Assembly: GCF_014385165.1 (NCBI RefSeq)
Contig: NZ_JACRTF010000001.1
Span: 3,472,001 to 3,536,000, forward strand
Origin: Jilunia laotingensis
GTDB taxonomy: Bacteria; Bacteroidota; Bacteroidia; Bacteroidales; Bacteroidaceae
Direction: 5' to 3'
Length of the DNA stretch: 64,000 nt
Shown here: piece after piece, positions 29,616 to 38,617 of the stretch
Layout: each line of letters begins with the position of its first letter
Position numbering within the stretch: position 1 is the stretch's first letter
The notes under the pieces: model-generated
Databases searched by the model: none
Seen by the model: the letters and a program-made list of their open reading frames with translations, nothing else
Told to the model about the DNA's origin: nothing
Program-made: the position numbers and the translations under genes

Positions 29616-29795
29616 CATGAAAATGATCAATTTACCCCGCTCCCTGTCTGCCACATGGCGAACGATAACATCCTCCAGCTTATTGAAGAATGTGGCATGG
29701 AGGGTTATGGTATTTACATCGCATTGGTATGCGAAATACGTCTACGAGATGACTATCGCTGCCAGATGAAATCGATCACTGCACTGGCGCGCTGA
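29616..29795 (+). pseudogene. Remnant of a DUF4373 (Lin1244/Lin1753-like) replication-type protein
   Basis: One frame reads HENDQFTPLPVCHMANDN, then ILQLIEECGMEGYGIYIALVCEIR, then a DDYRCQM segment, before a stop at 29793. Conserved features of the DUF4373 N-terminal domain are present: the (N)D near the start, GxEGYGIY and the acidic DDYRC-type loop. Intact proteins of this kind are found in phage and mobile elements of Bacteroidales and are several times longer. Here only about 60 codons remain, without a good start upstream. A 140-codon open frame at 29347-29769 crosses it in another frame and shows no family likeness. The rest of the 660-bp gap (29328-29990) holds no other gene I can support. 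Confidence 0.5.
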
Positions 29796-29964
29796 TGGTA
29801 TTTATGGCAATGCTACCGTCATCCGGACGAAGTGCCACCGTTATCGGAATGGAGCAGGGGATTAAGTTTGCGGCAATTGCGGTATCCGTGTAAGTGACGA
29901 AACCTTTAAAGGACTATTGATTTAAAACAGGCCGTTTTTTTTATGTTATATAAACAATTTGATG

Positions 29965-29972
29965 TACTTTTG
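29965..29972 (+). promoter_or_regulatory. Bacteroides -7 promoter box for the DUF3078 gene
   Basis: TACTTTTG, exact TAnnTTTG match, 18 bases before the ATG at 29991, leaving a short leader of about a dozen bases. Confidence 0.5.
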
Positions 29973-29990
29973 CGGCAAATTGGATAAATT

Positions 29991-31436
29991 ATGAGGAAGA
30001 TTTATATTTCATCATTCGCATTAGCGCTTATTTTTTCTACGTCTGTAATGGCGGAAAATGGAGTAAAACCTGTGCGGAAAAGCCAGAATAATACAAGAGA
30101 TTCGGTGTTCATATCTAGGCCGGATACTCTATCAGCTACTCTGAAACCTTATTTGTTGTTGAAATTGAATCCGAGTACAAACAAACTGGATACGGTTTCA
30201 ATCTTATACGAAAAATACATCGGACAGTTGGACTATTTGAATGATCCGGCTGCACCCCAACGTTATATCCCTGATTATCCGCAATATTATCGGTTGTTTG
30301 TACCGCTGGCATATTATTACTCTCCGATAGCAAACTATTCAACGCTAAATTGGAAGTTGCAGAAGCCGGATTCAGTTACCGTTGATTATGGAAAACTATT
30401 GGCTGACGATACGCTCCCTTTTACAGATCTGAAACGCTCAAATAAGTTGGTGGACGAAACTTTGATGGATCTGTATTTGAAAGCACCCCAGTTGGTTAAA
30501 ACAACAGAAGACCGCATCATGAGCCGTCAGGTTTTCAGGGAAGACGTGAAACCTAAAATTACTCCGAAAGCTCAGGTGCTGCACTTATTCCAGACCGAAC
30601 CGATGAATGTAGAAGTAGGAGAGGCCGATATGAAAATCAGCAAACCGAACTGGTGGGTAACGGGCGGTAACGGTTCGTTGCAGATTACACAGAACTATAT
30701 CTCTGATAACTGGTATAAAGGTGGCGAAAGTAACAATGCCGTATTGGCCAATTTACAACTGTTCGCTAATTATAATGACCGTGAAAAGCTGCAGTTCGAA
30801 AACCTGATGGAAGCCAAGCTTGGATTTAACTCATCCCCGTCCGATGAATTTCATAAATATTTGGTAAACACCGATCAATTCCGACTGTATAGTAAACTGG
30901 GATTGCAGGCTGCCAAAAACTGGTATTATACGATGTCTGCTGAATTTAAAACTCAGTTTTGCAAAGGTTACAAAGCCAATAGCGAAGAATTGGTTTCCGC
31001 ATTTTTAGCCCCTGCCGATTTTGCTGTCAGCATCGGTATGGACTATAAACTAAAAAAGAAGAAATTTAATTTCTCTCTGTTCTTGGCTCCATTGACCTAC
31101 AATCTGCGTTATGTAGGTAACAAAGATGTAGATGAAACTAAATTTGGATTGGATGAGGGCAGGTCTACTAAGCATGATATCGGTTCGCAAATACAACCAA
31201 CGTTGGTATGGACCATCATTCCTTCCATTGTGTTGGATTCACGTCTCAATTATCTGACCAGCTATAAATGGGTGCGCGTCGAATGGGAAAATACAGTAAA
31301 CTTTGTCCTGAACCGCTATCTGTCTACTAAACTTTATGTACATGCCCGTTACGATGACAGTGCGAAACCAACTACTGGCGATAGCTATTTTCAGGTAAAG
31401 GAATTGCTTAGCTTTGGTATTAATTATCAATGGTAA
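29991..31436 (+). CDS. DUF3078 outer-membrane beta-barrel protein
   Basis: Outer-membrane protein of 481 residues, function unknown. Signal peptide cleaved near SVMAENG. The first 200 residues are a periplasmic region with [26 protein letters not shown]. The DUF3078 domain starts at about residue 220 with [29 protein letters not shown], and alternating aromatic strands follow to the last residues SFGINYQW, which end in an aromatic residue as outer-membrane barrels require. It is transcribed alone, with a promoter box just upstream and a T-rich hairpin just downstream. Confidence 0.88.
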   Translation: MRKIYISSFALALIFSTSVMAENGVKPVRKSQNNTRDSVFISRPDTLSATLKPYLLLKLNPSTNKLDTVSILYEKYIGQLDYLNDPAAPQRYIPDYPQYYRLFVPLAYYYSPIANYSTLNWKLQKPDSVTVDYGKLLADDTLPFTDLKRSNKLVDETLMDLYLKAPQLVKTTEDRIMSRQVFREDVKPKITPKAQVLHLFQTEPMNVEVGEADMKISKPNWWVTGGNGSLQITQNYISDNWYKGGESNNAVLANLQLFANYNDREKLQFENLMEAKLGFNSSPSDEFHKYLVNTDQFRLYSKLGLQAAKNWYYTMSAEFKTQFCKGYKANSEELVSAFLAPADFAVSIGMDYKLKKKKFNFSLFLAPLTYNLRYVGNKDVDETKFGLDEGRSTKHDIGSQIQPTLVWTIIPSIVLDSRLNYLTSYKWVRVEWENTVNFVLNRYLSTKLYVHARYDDSAKPTTGDSYFQVKELLSFGINYQW

Positions 31437-31461
31437 TTTGATTTTTACGAGCAAAATGATA

Positions 31462-31492
31462 GGGGTGACCGATGGCGGACACCCTTTTTTTT
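31462..31492 (+). terminator. Intrinsic terminator after the DUF3078 gene
   Basis: Stem GGGTG (31463-31467) with CACCC (31480-31484), followed directly by eight T. Short stem but clear T run, 26 bases after the stop codon. Confidence 0.75.
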
Positions 31493-31580
31493 AGCCATAT
31501 ATGGCTGCAGATGATTAGAAAATAATATGCTTATAAACAGAAAAAAACAGTCGAAAGCTTCATAGTTCACAAATAATGCT

Positions 31581-31588
31581 TAAATTTG
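31581..31588 (+). promoter_or_regulatory. Bacteroides -7 promoter box for the rnf operon
   Basis: TAAATTTG, exact TAnnTTTG match, 29 bases before the ATG of the RseC-like gene that heads the operon. Confidence 0.5.
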
Positions 31589-31616
31589 CCGCAATTTGTA
31601 ATGTTCAGTTTGCAAA

Positions 31617-32036
31617 ATGGCTAATACAATAAAGCATCGAGGTATTGTGGAAAACATATCTGGCTCTCATCTTTCGGTGAGAATCATCCAGACATCGGCT
31701 TGTTCGTCATGCAGTGTCAAAGGGCATTGCTCCTCGGCAGATAGTAAAGAGAAACTAATCGATATCGTTGATCCGTTGGCTTCATCCTATCAGGTTGGGG
31801 AGCCCGTGATAGTTGTCGGTGAGACTTCTATGGGGGTGATGGCAGTCTTTCTAGCCTTTGTGGTTCCGTTTATTATTCTTATACTTTCCCTCTTTATATT
31901 TATGGCTGTGTTGGACGATGAACTTTATGCATCTATCATATCATTGGGTCTTCTTATACCTTATTATTATATATTATGGCTCAATAAAACACGATTAAAA
32001 CAGAAATTCTCATTTAAAATAAAACCAATAAAATAA
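31617..32036 (+). CDS. RseC/MucC-family protein (SoxR-reducing system type)
   Basis: A 139-residue inner-membrane protein that heads the rnf operon. The N-terminal 70 residues contain the family cysteine cluster ACSSCSVKGHCSSAD, probably redox or metal binding, and two membrane helices follow (AVFLAFVVPFIILILSLFIF and SIISLGLLIPYYYILWL). In enterobacteria RseC acts with the Rsx/Rnf complex to keep SoxR reduced; here the direct linkage to rnfB (7 bases) supports a redox accessory role. SoxR itself is not in this window, so the SoxR link should not be assumed. Confidence 0.88.
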   Translation: MANTIKHRGIVENISGSHLSVRIIQTSACSSCSVKGHCSSADSKEKLIDIVDPLASSYQVGEPVIVVGETSMGVMAVFLAFVVPFIILILSLFIFMAVLDDELYASIISLGLLIPYYYILWLNKTRLKQKFSFKIKPIK

Positions 32037-32043
32037 CTAATTT

Positions 32044-32958
32044 ATGATTTTGATTCTGATTGCAGTGATTTCATTGGGAGCTATTGCGCTGATTTCAGCA
32101 GCCATCTTGTATGGGGCTTCCAGGAAATTTGCCGTGTATGAAGACCCGCGTATTGCTCAGGTTTCAGAAGTGTTGCCACAAGCCAATTGCGGTGGATGTG
32201 GTTATCCGGGATGTAGTGGATTTGCTGACGCTTGTGTGAAAGCAGGTTCGCTGGAAGGTAAATTTTGTCCGGTAGGTGGCCAGCCTGTAATGGCTGAAGT
32301 TGCTTCGATTCTTGGATTGGATGCGGGAGAAGCCGAACCTATGGTTGCGGTAGTAAGATGTAATGGATCTTGTGCGAACCGTCCGCGTACCAACATGTAT
32401 GATGGTGCGAAGAGTTGTGCGATTGTAGCTTCTCTTTATGGAGGCGAGACTGGATGCAGTTATGGTTGCTTGGGCTGTGGAGACTGTGTGTCCGCCTGTC
32501 AGTTCGATGCCATTCACATGAATCCCGAAACCGGGTTGCCGGAAGTGGATGAAGACAAGTGTACTGCTTGCGGTGCATGTGTGAAAGCTTGTCCGAAATC
32601 AATTATCGAGGTTCGTCCTAAAGGCAAAAAGTCGCGTCGTGTGTATGTGTCCTGTGTTAATAAAGACAAGGGAGCCGTAGCGCGTAAGGCATGTACTGTA
32701 AGTTGTATCGGTTGCGGTAAGTGTGTGAAGACTTGTCCGTTCGAAGCCATTACATTGGAAAATAATCTGGCTTATATCGATCCTAACAAATGTAAATCAT
32801 GCCGTAAATGTGTGGAAGTTTGTCCGCAAGGATCCATCATAGAGTTGAACTTCCCTCCCCGTAAGCCAAAAGCCGATGAAGCATCTGCAACCGACGCTCC
32901 GAAAATGACAGCTCCGAAAGTGGCGGAAACAAAAGCGACTCCGGCAGCTGAGGCATAA
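32044..32958 (+). CDS. rnfB: Rnf electron transport complex subunit B
   Basis: Ferredoxin-like entry subunit of the ion-pumping Rnf complex. One N-terminal membrane helix (ILIAVISLGAIALISAAIL) anchors it. A first cluster motif CGGCGYPGCSGFADACV with a later cysteine binds one [4Fe-4S]. Four further CxxCxxCxxxC motifs follow (CLGCGDCVSAC, CTACGACVKAC, CIGCGKCVKTC, CKSCRKCVEVC), giving up to five clusters. That is more than the short proteobacterial RnfB, and 304 residues is correspondingly long. The C-terminal 35 residues are a low-complexity A/K/P tail. It is second in the operon. Confidence 0.95.
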   Translation: MILILIAVISLGAIALISAAILYGASRKFAVYEDPRIAQVSEVLPQANCGGCGYPGCSGFADACVKAGSLEGKFCPVGGQPVMAEVASILGLDAGEAEPMVAVVRCNGSCANRPRTNMYDGAKSCAIVASLYGGETGCSYGCLGCGDCVSACQFDAIHMNPETGLPEVDEDKCTACGACVKACPKSIIEVRPKGKKSRRVYVSCVNKDKGAVARKACTVSCIGCGKCVKTCPFEAITLENNLAYIDPNKCKSCRKCVEVCPQGSIIELNFPPRKPKADEASATDAPKMTAPKVAETKATPAAEA

Positions 32959-32993
32959 TAACAGAATATAAACAGATAAAAATACAGAATTGT

Positions 32994-34331
32994 ATGTTGA
33001 AGACATTTTCAATAGGTGGTGTTCATCCACACGAAAATAAACTTTCAGCGCATCAACCTATCATTACAGCGGAAGTTCCTGCAAAAGCGGTGATTCTGTT
33101 AGGGCAGCATATCGGTGCCCCTGCAAAGCCGGTGGTGGCTAAAGGTGATGTTGTGAAGGTAGGCACTAAGATTGCCGAAGCCGCTGGTTTTGTTTCGGCA
33201 GCTATTCACTCTTCTGTCAGCGGAAAAGTAGCCAAAATAGATACTGTCATCGATGCGAGCGGTTATGCGAAACCTGCCATCTTTATTGATGTGGAAGGAG
33301 ATGAATGGGAGGAAAGCATTGACCGTAGCGAAACTCTTGTAAGGGAGTGTGAGCTGACTGCTGAAGAAATTGTGAAAAAAATAGCCAATGCGGGGATTGT
33401 AGGTCTGGGTGGCGCTTGTTTCCCTACTCAGGTGAAACTGTGTCCTCCGCCTTCTTTCAAAGCTGAATGTGTTATTATCAATGCTGTGGAGTGTGAACCT
33501 TATTTGACGGCAGATCATCAGTTGATGCTAGAACATGCCGAAGAGATTATGGTAGGCGTTTCTATCCTGATGAAGGCGGTAAAAGTGAACAAAGCGTTTA
33601 TAGGCATTGAAAACAACAAGCCCGATGCAATAGAATTGATGGCAAAAGTTGCTTCTCGGTATGCAGGCATTGAGGTGGTTGCTTTGAAAGTGAAATATCC
33701 TCAAGGAGGTGAAAAACAGTTGATCGATGCGATAACCAAGCGTCAGGTAGCTAGTGGGGCACTCCCTATCTCTACAGGTGCCGTGGTACAGAATGTGGGT
33801 ACTGCCTTTGCCGTTTACCAGGCGGTGCAGAAAAATAAACCGTTGTTCGAACGTGTGATCACCGTGACTGGAAAATCTTTGGCTAAACCGTCCAATTTCC
33901 TTGCACGTATCGGGACGCCGATGCGTCAGTTGATCGATGCTTGTGGCGGACTGCCCGAAGATACCGGTAAGGTGATCGGTGGTGGCCCGATGATGGGAAA
34001 GGCGTTGGTGAATACCGATGTGCCGACCGCAAAAGGTAGTTCCGGCATACTCATCATGAATCAGAAAGATGCCAAGCGCGGGGATGTTCAGAATTGCATC
34101 CGTTGTGCTAAGTGCGTAGGAGCTTGTCCGATGGGGCTTGAACCGTATTTGCTTTCTGCATTATCGGAAAATGGAGATTTTGAAAGAATGGAAACAGAAA
34201 GAATTATGGATTGCATTGAGTGCGGCTCTTGCCAGTTCACTTGTCCTGCAAACCGCCCGTTGCTTGACTATTGCCGTTTGGGCAAGGGGAAAGTCGGTGC
34301 CATGATTCGCGCACGTCAAGCTAAAAAATAA
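32994..34331 (+). CDS. rnfC: Rnf electron transport complex subunit C
   Basis: Membrane-associated subunit holding FMN/NADH-binding and Fe-S centres, expected to exchange electrons with NAD(H). The 445-residue protein starts with an RnfC barrel-sandwich region (GGVHPHENKLSAHQP... HSSVSGKVAKID) and then the Nqo1-like fold with GLGGACFPTQVKLCPP and INAVECEPYLTADHQLML. A SLBB-type segment follows. The C-terminal two [4Fe-4S] motifs are CIRCAKCVGACPMGLEP and CIECGSCQFTCPANRPLLDYCRLGK. No membrane helix is needed or seen. It is 35 bases downstream of rnfB and 6 bases upstream of rnfD. Confidence 0.95.
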   Translation: MLKTFSIGGVHPHENKLSAHQPIITAEVPAKAVILLGQHIGAPAKPVVAKGDVVKVGTKIAEAAGFVSAAIHSSVSGKVAKIDTVIDASGYAKPAIFIDVEGDEWEESIDRSETLVRECELTAEEIVKKIANAGIVGLGGACFPTQVKLCPPPSFKAECVIINAVECEPYLTADHQLMLEHAEEIMVGVSILMKAVKVNKAFIGIENNKPDAIELMAKVASRYAGIEVVALKVKYPQGGEKQLIDAITKRQVASGALPISTGAVVQNVGTAFAVYQAVQKNKPLFERVITVTGKSLAKPSNFLARIGTPMRQLIDACGGLPEDTGKVIGGGPMMGKALVNTDVPTAKGSSGILIMNQKDAKRGDVQNCIRCAKCVGACPMGLEPYLLSALSENGDFERMETERIMDCIECGSCQFTCPANRPLLDYCRLGKGKVGAMIRARQAKK

Positions 34332-34337
34332 CAAAGT

Positions 34338-35330
34338 ATGGAAAATAAATTAATAGTATCATTATCACCTCACGTACATAGCGGAGACAGTGTTCAGAAA
34401 AATATGTATGGTGTACTTATTGCACTATTTCCCGCTTTTGTCGTGTCGCTTGCTTTTTTCGGATTGGGTGCCCTCATCGTTACGGCTACTTCTGTGGCAG
34501 CATGTGTCTTTTTTGAGTGGGCTATCGGCAAGTATCTGTTGAAAAGACAAACCACTACCATTTGTGATGGCTCGGCTATTATCACCGGAGTGCTGTTGGC
34601 ATTCAATTTGCCGTCCAATCTTCCTATATGGATCATTATCCTTGGAGCCTTGTTTGCTATTGGTGTCGGTAAGATGTCATTCGGTGGATTGGGTAACAAC
34701 CCGTTCAATCCGGCATTGGCCGGACGTGTGTTCCTCTTACTTTCTTTCCCTGTGCAGATGACGACTTGGCCGGTGGTAGGGCAACTTACATCCTATACAG
34801 ATGCTACTACGGCTGCCACTCCACTTGCATTAATGAAGCAGGCAATTCACGGAGATATGACCGCATTCGACCAGCTTCCCGACACGTTAAGCTTGTTTAT
34901 CGGTCAGAATGGAGGATGTTTGGGAGAGGTGAGTGCAGCAGCTTTATTATTGGGACTGATCTATATGCTATGGAAAAAGATTATTTCCTGGCACATTCCG
35001 GTATCCATTCTTGTTACTGTATTTGTGTTTTCCGGCATTATGCATTTGGTGAATCCTGAAATATATGTATCTCCGGTTCTTCAGCTGCTTTCCGGTGGTT
35101 TGATGTTAGGTGCCATCTTTATGGCGACTGATTATGTCACATCCCCAATGAGCAAAAGTGGAATGTTGGTATATGGTGTTTGTATCGGTCTGTTGACCGT
35201 TATTATCCGTCTGTTCGGTGCTTACCCTGAAGGTATGTCATTTGCTATTTTGATTATGAATGCATTTACTCCGCTAATAAATACATATTTTAAACCTAAA
35301 CGCTTTGGGGAGGTAGCGAAGAAGAAATGA
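34338..35330 (+). CDS. rnfD: Rnf electron transport complex subunit D
   Basis: Polytopic inner-membrane subunit of 330 residues with about ten hydrophobic helices, thought to form part of the ion path and to carry covalent FMN. The likely flavinylation threonine is in DATTAATPLALMK (family form S/A-ATPL). Other conserved stretches are GNNPFNPALAGRVFLL, MATDYVTSPMSKSGML and the final segment AYPEGMSFAILIMNAFTPLINTY. The stop codon overlaps the rnfG start by 4 bases (ATGA), a sign of coupled translation. Confidence 0.95.
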   Translation: MENKLIVSLSPHVHSGDSVQKNMYGVLIALFPAFVVSLAFFGLGALIVTATSVAACVFFEWAIGKYLLKRQTTTICDGSAIITGVLLAFNLPSNLPIWIIILGALFAIGVGKMSFGGLGNNPFNPALAGRVFLLLSFPVQMTTWPVVGQLTSYTDATTAATPLALMKQAIHGDMTAFDQLPDTLSLFIGQNGGCLGEVSAAALLLGLIYMLWKKIISWHIPVSILVTVFVFSGIMHLVNPEIYVSPVLQLLSGGLMLGAIFMATDYVTSPMSKSGMLVYGVCIGLLTVIIRLFGAYPEGMSFAILIMNAFTPLINTYFKPKRFGEVAKKK

Positions 35331-35977
35331 AAAAGTTAGAATCATCATTAAAGAATATGTTGCTGGTGTTGACCGGAGTAACTGCTATTTCGGTAGCTCT
35401 ACTGGCATTCGTGAACGAATTGACAAAAGGTCCGATCGCTGAGGCAAATGTCAAGACTCTTAATGAGGCCTTAAAGCAAGTCCTCCCAGCGTTCAATAAT
35501 AATCCGGTGGCAGAAAGTGATACTATTTTCTCGGAAAAAGGAGGAAAGAAAACAGTCGATTTTATCATCTATCCTGCCAAGGAGGGAGATAAATGGGTCG
35601 GGAGTGCCGTGCAAGCCACTTCTATGGGATTTGGCGGTGAACTCAAACTGCTGGTAGGTTTTGATTCCGAAGGGAAGATTTACAATTACTCATTGCTTTC
35701 CCATGCCGAAACACCCGGATTGGGGTCTAAAGCCGCGGATTGGTTTAAGGAAGGTAATAAAGGTAGCATCAAAGGGATGAATCCGGGCGAGACTCCGCTG
35801 ACTGTAAGTAAAGACGGGGGACAGATAGATGCCATCACTGCTTCTACCATTACTTCACGTGCATTCCTGAAAGCGGTGAATGCAGCTTATTCCGCATATA
35901 ATGGTAGTGGCGATGCTACTACCGGAGCTTCACAAAGAGCTGTTGTCGAACCGGCTGATGCAATCAGTGCTAATTAA
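35327..35977 (+). CDS. rnfG: Rnf electron transport complex subunit G
   Basis: Single-span membrane protein of 216 residues with a periplasmic FMN-binding domain. The N-terminal helix MLLVLTGVTAISVALLAFV is the anchor. The FMN-bearing region is SHAETPGLGSKAADWF and, later, GGQIDAITASTITSRAF; the threonine in the AST-IT segment is the expected site of covalent FMN. The C-terminal 25 residues are a loose tail. It overlaps rnfD by 4 bases and is followed 17 bases later by rnfE. Confidence 0.94.
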   Translation: MKKLESSLKNMLLVLTGVTAISVALLAFVNELTKGPIAEANVKTLNEALKQVLPAFNNNPVAESDTIFSEKGGKKTVDFIIYPAKEGDKWVGSAVQATSMGFGGELKLLVGFDSEGKIYNYSLLSHAETPGLGSKAADWFKEGNKGSIKGMNPGETPLTVSKDGGQIDAITASTITSRAFLKAVNAAYSAYNGSGDATTGASQRAVVEPADAISAN

Positions 35978-35994
35978 GAAAGGAGTTTTAAGAT

Positions 35995-36579
35995 ATGAAT
36001 AATTTTAAAGTATTGATGAACGGGATTATTAAAGAGAATCCTACGTTTGTACTCCTGTTGGGTATGTGCCCTACACTTGGAACAACTTCCTCTGCCATCA
36101 ACGGTATGGGTATGGGGCTGGCTACGATGTTCGTGCTTATCTGTTCCAATGTTGTAATCTCATTGATAAAAAATCTGATTCCGGATATGGTACGTATACC
36201 TTCGTTTATTGTTGTGATAGCTTCATTTGTGACACTTTTGCAAATGGTGATGCAGGCTTACGTGCCCGGTTTATACGCTACATTGGGACTTTTCATTCCG
36301 TTGATAGTCGTTAACTGTATCGTCTTGGGACGTGCCGAAGCTTTTGCTGCAAAGAATAATCCTATAGCTTCTTTCTTCGACGGATTGGGCATGGGACTTG
36401 GCTTTACAATCGCCTTGACCTTGCTGGGAGCAGTTCGTGAATTTCTTGGAACCGGGAAGGTTTTCGATCTGACGATTCTTCCGGAAGAGTATGGCATGCT
36501 TGTATTTGTTCTGGCTCCCGGAGCTTTCATCGCGTTGGGTTATCTCATTGCATTGATTAATAGTCTGAAGAAGAATTAA
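35995..36579 (+). CDS. rnfE: Rnf electron transport complex subunit E
   Basis: Inner-membrane subunit of 194 residues with six hydrophobic helices, paired with RnfA. Family motifs: NGIIKENPTFVLLLGMCPTLGTTSSAINGMGMG at the start, with the conserved cysteine in GMCP, and IPLIVVNCIVLGRAEAFAAKN in the middle, with the second conserved cysteine. These cysteines are proposed to hold an Fe-S centre shared with RnfA. Unusually for this window a strong ribosome-binding sequence AAAGGAG (35979-35985) sits 9 bases before the ATG. Confidence 0.95.
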   Translation: MNNFKVLMNGIIKENPTFVLLLGMCPTLGTTSSAINGMGMGLATMFVLICSNVVISLIKNLIPDMVRIPSFIVVIASFVTLLQMVMQAYVPGLYATLGLFIPLIVVNCIVLGRAEAFAAKNNPIASFFDGLGMGLGFTIALTLLGAVREFLGTGKVFDLTILPEEYGMLVFVLAPGAFIALGYLIALINSLKKN

Positions 36580-36590
36580 TTTAAGGAAGT

Positions 36591-37163
36591 ATGGAATATA
36601 TATTGATATTTATATCGGCAATCTTTGTAAATAACATCGTATTGTCACAATTCCTTGGAATCTGCCCTTTTCTGGGAGTTTCCAAGAAGATAGAAACCGC
36701 AATGGGCATGAGTGCTGCGGTAGCATTTGTGCTTACTATAGCTACCATAGTCACGTTTCTGATCCAGAAGTTCGTACTCGATGCGTTTGGCTTGGCGTAT
36801 TTGCAAACGATCACTTTCATTCTTGTCATTGCGGCTTTGGTTCAGATGGTGGAAATTATATTGAAGAAGGTGTCACCGGCCCTTTATCAGGCATTGGGCG
36901 TTTTTCTTCCGTTGATTACAACCAACTGTTGCATTCTGGGAGTTGCCATTCTGGTTATTCAGAAAGATTATAATCTGTTGACCGGAGTCGTGTATGCTTT
37001 TTCTACTGCGTTGGGCTTCGGATTGGCACTTGTCCTGTTTGCCGGTTTGCGTGAGCAAATGAGCTTGGTAAAGATTCCCGAAGGCATGAAAGGTACACCG
37101 ATTGCTTTGATTACTGCCGGTTTGCTGGCTATGGCGTTTATGGGATTTTCCGGAGTCGTATAG
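36591..37163 (+). CDS. rnfA: Rnf electron transport complex subunit A
   Basis: Inner-membrane subunit of 190 residues, homologous to RnfE in inverted topology, with six helices. Visible signatures: FVNNIVLSQFLGICPFLGVSKKIETAMGM near the start and LPLITTNCCILGVAIL in the middle, each with the conserved cysteine expected to take part in the shared metal centre. It is the last gene of the seven-gene operon, so the order is rseC-like, B, C, D, G, E, A, as found in other Bacteroidales. A large hairpin with a T run follows. Confidence 0.95.
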   Translation: MEYILIFISAIFVNNIVLSQFLGICPFLGVSKKIETAMGMSAAVAFVLTIATIVTFLIQKFVLDAFGLAYLQTITFILVIAALVQMVEIILKKVSPALYQALGVFLPLITTNCCILGVAILVIQKDYNLLTGVVYAFSTALGFGLALVLFAGLREQMSLVKIPEGMKGTPIALITAGLLAMAFMGFSGVV

Positions 37164-37190
37164 AAGATTTCATTGTTAAAAATAGGGTTC

Positions 37191-37270
37191 ATCACCACAG
37201 GTGACTCAGTTTTCATGGGCAATTCAGCTGTTTTCATGTTAATCTGCGTCATCTGTGGTGATTTTTTTTC
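37191..37270 (+). terminator. Terminator of the rnf operon
   Basis: Fifteen-pair stem (ATCACCACAGGTGAC at 37191-37205 with GTCATCTGTGGTGAT at 37248-37262, one G-U pair), a long loop of 42 bases, then eight T. The loop is large for an intrinsic terminator. Confidence 0.75.
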
Positions 37271-37300
37271 CAGAATGGTATGGTTCTAATTTAATTTTAT

Positions 37301-37308
37301 TAAATTTG
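37301..37308 (+). promoter_or_regulatory. Bacteroides -7 promoter box for galE
   Basis: TAAATTTG, exact TAnnTTTG match, 49 bases before the galE ATG and just downstream of the rnf terminator. Confidence 0.5.
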
Positions 37309-37357
37309 CAGGGTGAAACAAAGGACAAAACACATAAGAAATAACTATTAGTTAATT

Positions 37358-38392
37358 ATGAAAGATAGAATTTTAGTTACCGGTGGTACCGGATACATTG
37401 GTTCTCACACTGTAGTGGAACTCCAAAATAGCGGATATGAAGTTATTATTATCGATAATCTCTCCAATTCAAATGCTGATGTTGTTGACAATATAGAAAA
37501 AGTGTCTGGCATACGTCCTGCTTTTGAAAAAGTGGACTGCTTGGATTTTGCAGGTCTTGACGCTGTTTTTAATAAATACCCCGGAATTAAGGCTATTATC
37601 CATTTTGCGGCAAGTAAGGCAGTAGGGGAGTCTGTTAAGAAACCATTGCTCTATTACCGTAACAATCTCGTCTCTTTGATCAATTTATTGGAATTAATGC
37701 CTAAACATAATGTTGGCGGTATTGTATTCTCGTCCTCTTGTACTGTATACGGTCAGCCGGATGAGCTTCCTGTAACAGAACAAGCTCCTATTAAGAAAGC
37801 CGAATCTCCTTACGGAAATACAAAACAGATTAATGAAGAAATTATTCGTGATACTATAGCATCCGGTGCCCCGATTAATGCAATTTTATTGCGTTATTTT
37901 AATCCGATAGGTGCGCATCCGTCTGCATTGTTGGGCGAATTGCCTAATGGCGTTCCTCAGAACCTGATTCCTTTCCTGACTCAGACCGCTATAGGAATTC
38001 GCGAGCAGCTGAGTGTGTTCGGTGATGATTATAACACTCCTGACGGTTCTTGTATCCGTGATTATATCAATGTCGTGGATCTTGCAAAAGCTCATGTGAT
38101 AGCTATTAAACGGATCATTGAACAGAAGCAAAAAGAAAAAGTAGAGGTGTTCAATATCGGTACGGGTCGTGGTTTATCCGTATTGGAATTGATCAATGCC
38201 TTTGAAAAAGCAACCGGTGTTAAGCTGAACTATAAGATTGTAGGACGTCGTGCCGGTGATATTGAGAAAGTATGGGCGAATCCTGAACATGCAAATAAAG
38301 AGTTTGGATGGAAAGCCGTTGAAAGTATTGAAGATACTTTACGTTCTGCATGGAACTGGCAATTGAAACTCCGTGAGAGAGGGATTCAGTAA
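37358..38392 (+). CDS. galE: UDP-glucose 4-epimerase
   Basis: Interconverts UDP-glucose and UDP-galactose (often also the N-acetyl forms) using tightly bound NAD; supplies sugar nucleotides for the Leloir pathway and surface glycans. The 344-residue extended short-chain dehydrogenase has the dinucleotide motif TGGTGYIGSHT at the N-terminus, the SSSCTVYG strand with catalytic serine/threonine, and YGNTK, the catalytic Tyr-x-x-x-Lys. RYFNPIGAHPSALLGE and DGSCIRDYINVVDLAKAH are classic GalE stretches. It is a single-gene unit with its own promoter box and downstream hairpin. Confidence 0.95.
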   Translation: MKDRILVTGGTGYIGSHTVVELQNSGYEVIIIDNLSNSNADVVDNIEKVSGIRPAFEKVDCLDFAGLDAVFNKYPGIKAIIHFAASKAVGESVKKPLLYYRNNLVSLINLLELMPKHNVGGIVFSSSCTVYGQPDELPVTEQAPIKKAESPYGNTKQINEEIIRDTIASGAPINAILLRYFNPIGAHPSALLGELPNGVPQNLIPFLTQTAIGIREQLSVFGDDYNTPDGSCIRDYINVVDLAKAHVIAIKRIIEQKQKEKVEVFNIGTGRGLSVLELINAFEKATGVKLNYKIVGRRAGDIEKVWANPEHANKEFGWKAVESIEDTLRSAWNWQLKLRERGIQ

Positions 38393-38423
38393 TTTGAATT
38401 ATGTTTATATTAGCATATAAGAA

Positions 38424-38452
38424 ATAAACAAATGGTGTAACCATTTGTTTAT
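38424..38452 (+). terminator. Hairpin after galE
   Basis: Perfect 12-bp inverted repeat (ATAAACAAATGG and its complement, 38424-38435 and 38441-38452) with a 5-base loop, 31 bases after the galE stop. Only a short T-rich stretch is part of the stem, so termination strength is uncertain. Confidence 0.6.
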
Positions 38453-38496
38453 ACATAGCAATTCTGCCTGACGCCTCTTGTGTCTGTGTGAACAGA

Positions 38497-38615
38497 TAGG
38501 TTTGGTACTTATACCTCCCCGGTATAGACAGGTTTAATTGCATAGTAGTTTTGTCGTGTTTTATTTTGTGTTTGTGTTGTGACGGTACTACGACGGGAGT
38601 CGTGGTACCGTTTTT
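38497..38615 (+). ncRNA. Candidate small RNA between galE and ispE
   Basis: An exact -7 box TAGGTTTG (38497-38504) is followed near 38511 by a small hairpin (ATACC/GGTAT, 38511-38525). About 60 bases on comes a 13-pair stem (ACGGTACTACGAC at 38582-38594, arm 38599-38611) with TTTTT, an intrinsic terminator. The interval has no open frame of note and points away from ispE, which is convergent. A transcript of about 105 bases is predicted. The same terminator could simply be a second galE terminator. Confidence 0.4.
38582..38615 (+). terminator. Intrinsic terminator (plus strand)
   Basis: Thirteen-pair stem with one G-U pair, loop GGGA, followed by five T. It ends either the candidate small RNA or galE read-through before the convergent ispE. 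Confidence 0.85.
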
Positions 38616-38617
38616 GG

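Noticed and set aside
29347..29769. A 140-codon frame in the pyrG-DUF3078 gap as an intact gene
   Set aside because: No recognisable family; the DUF4373 likeness lies in a different frame across the same bases, so a decayed gene explains the region better.
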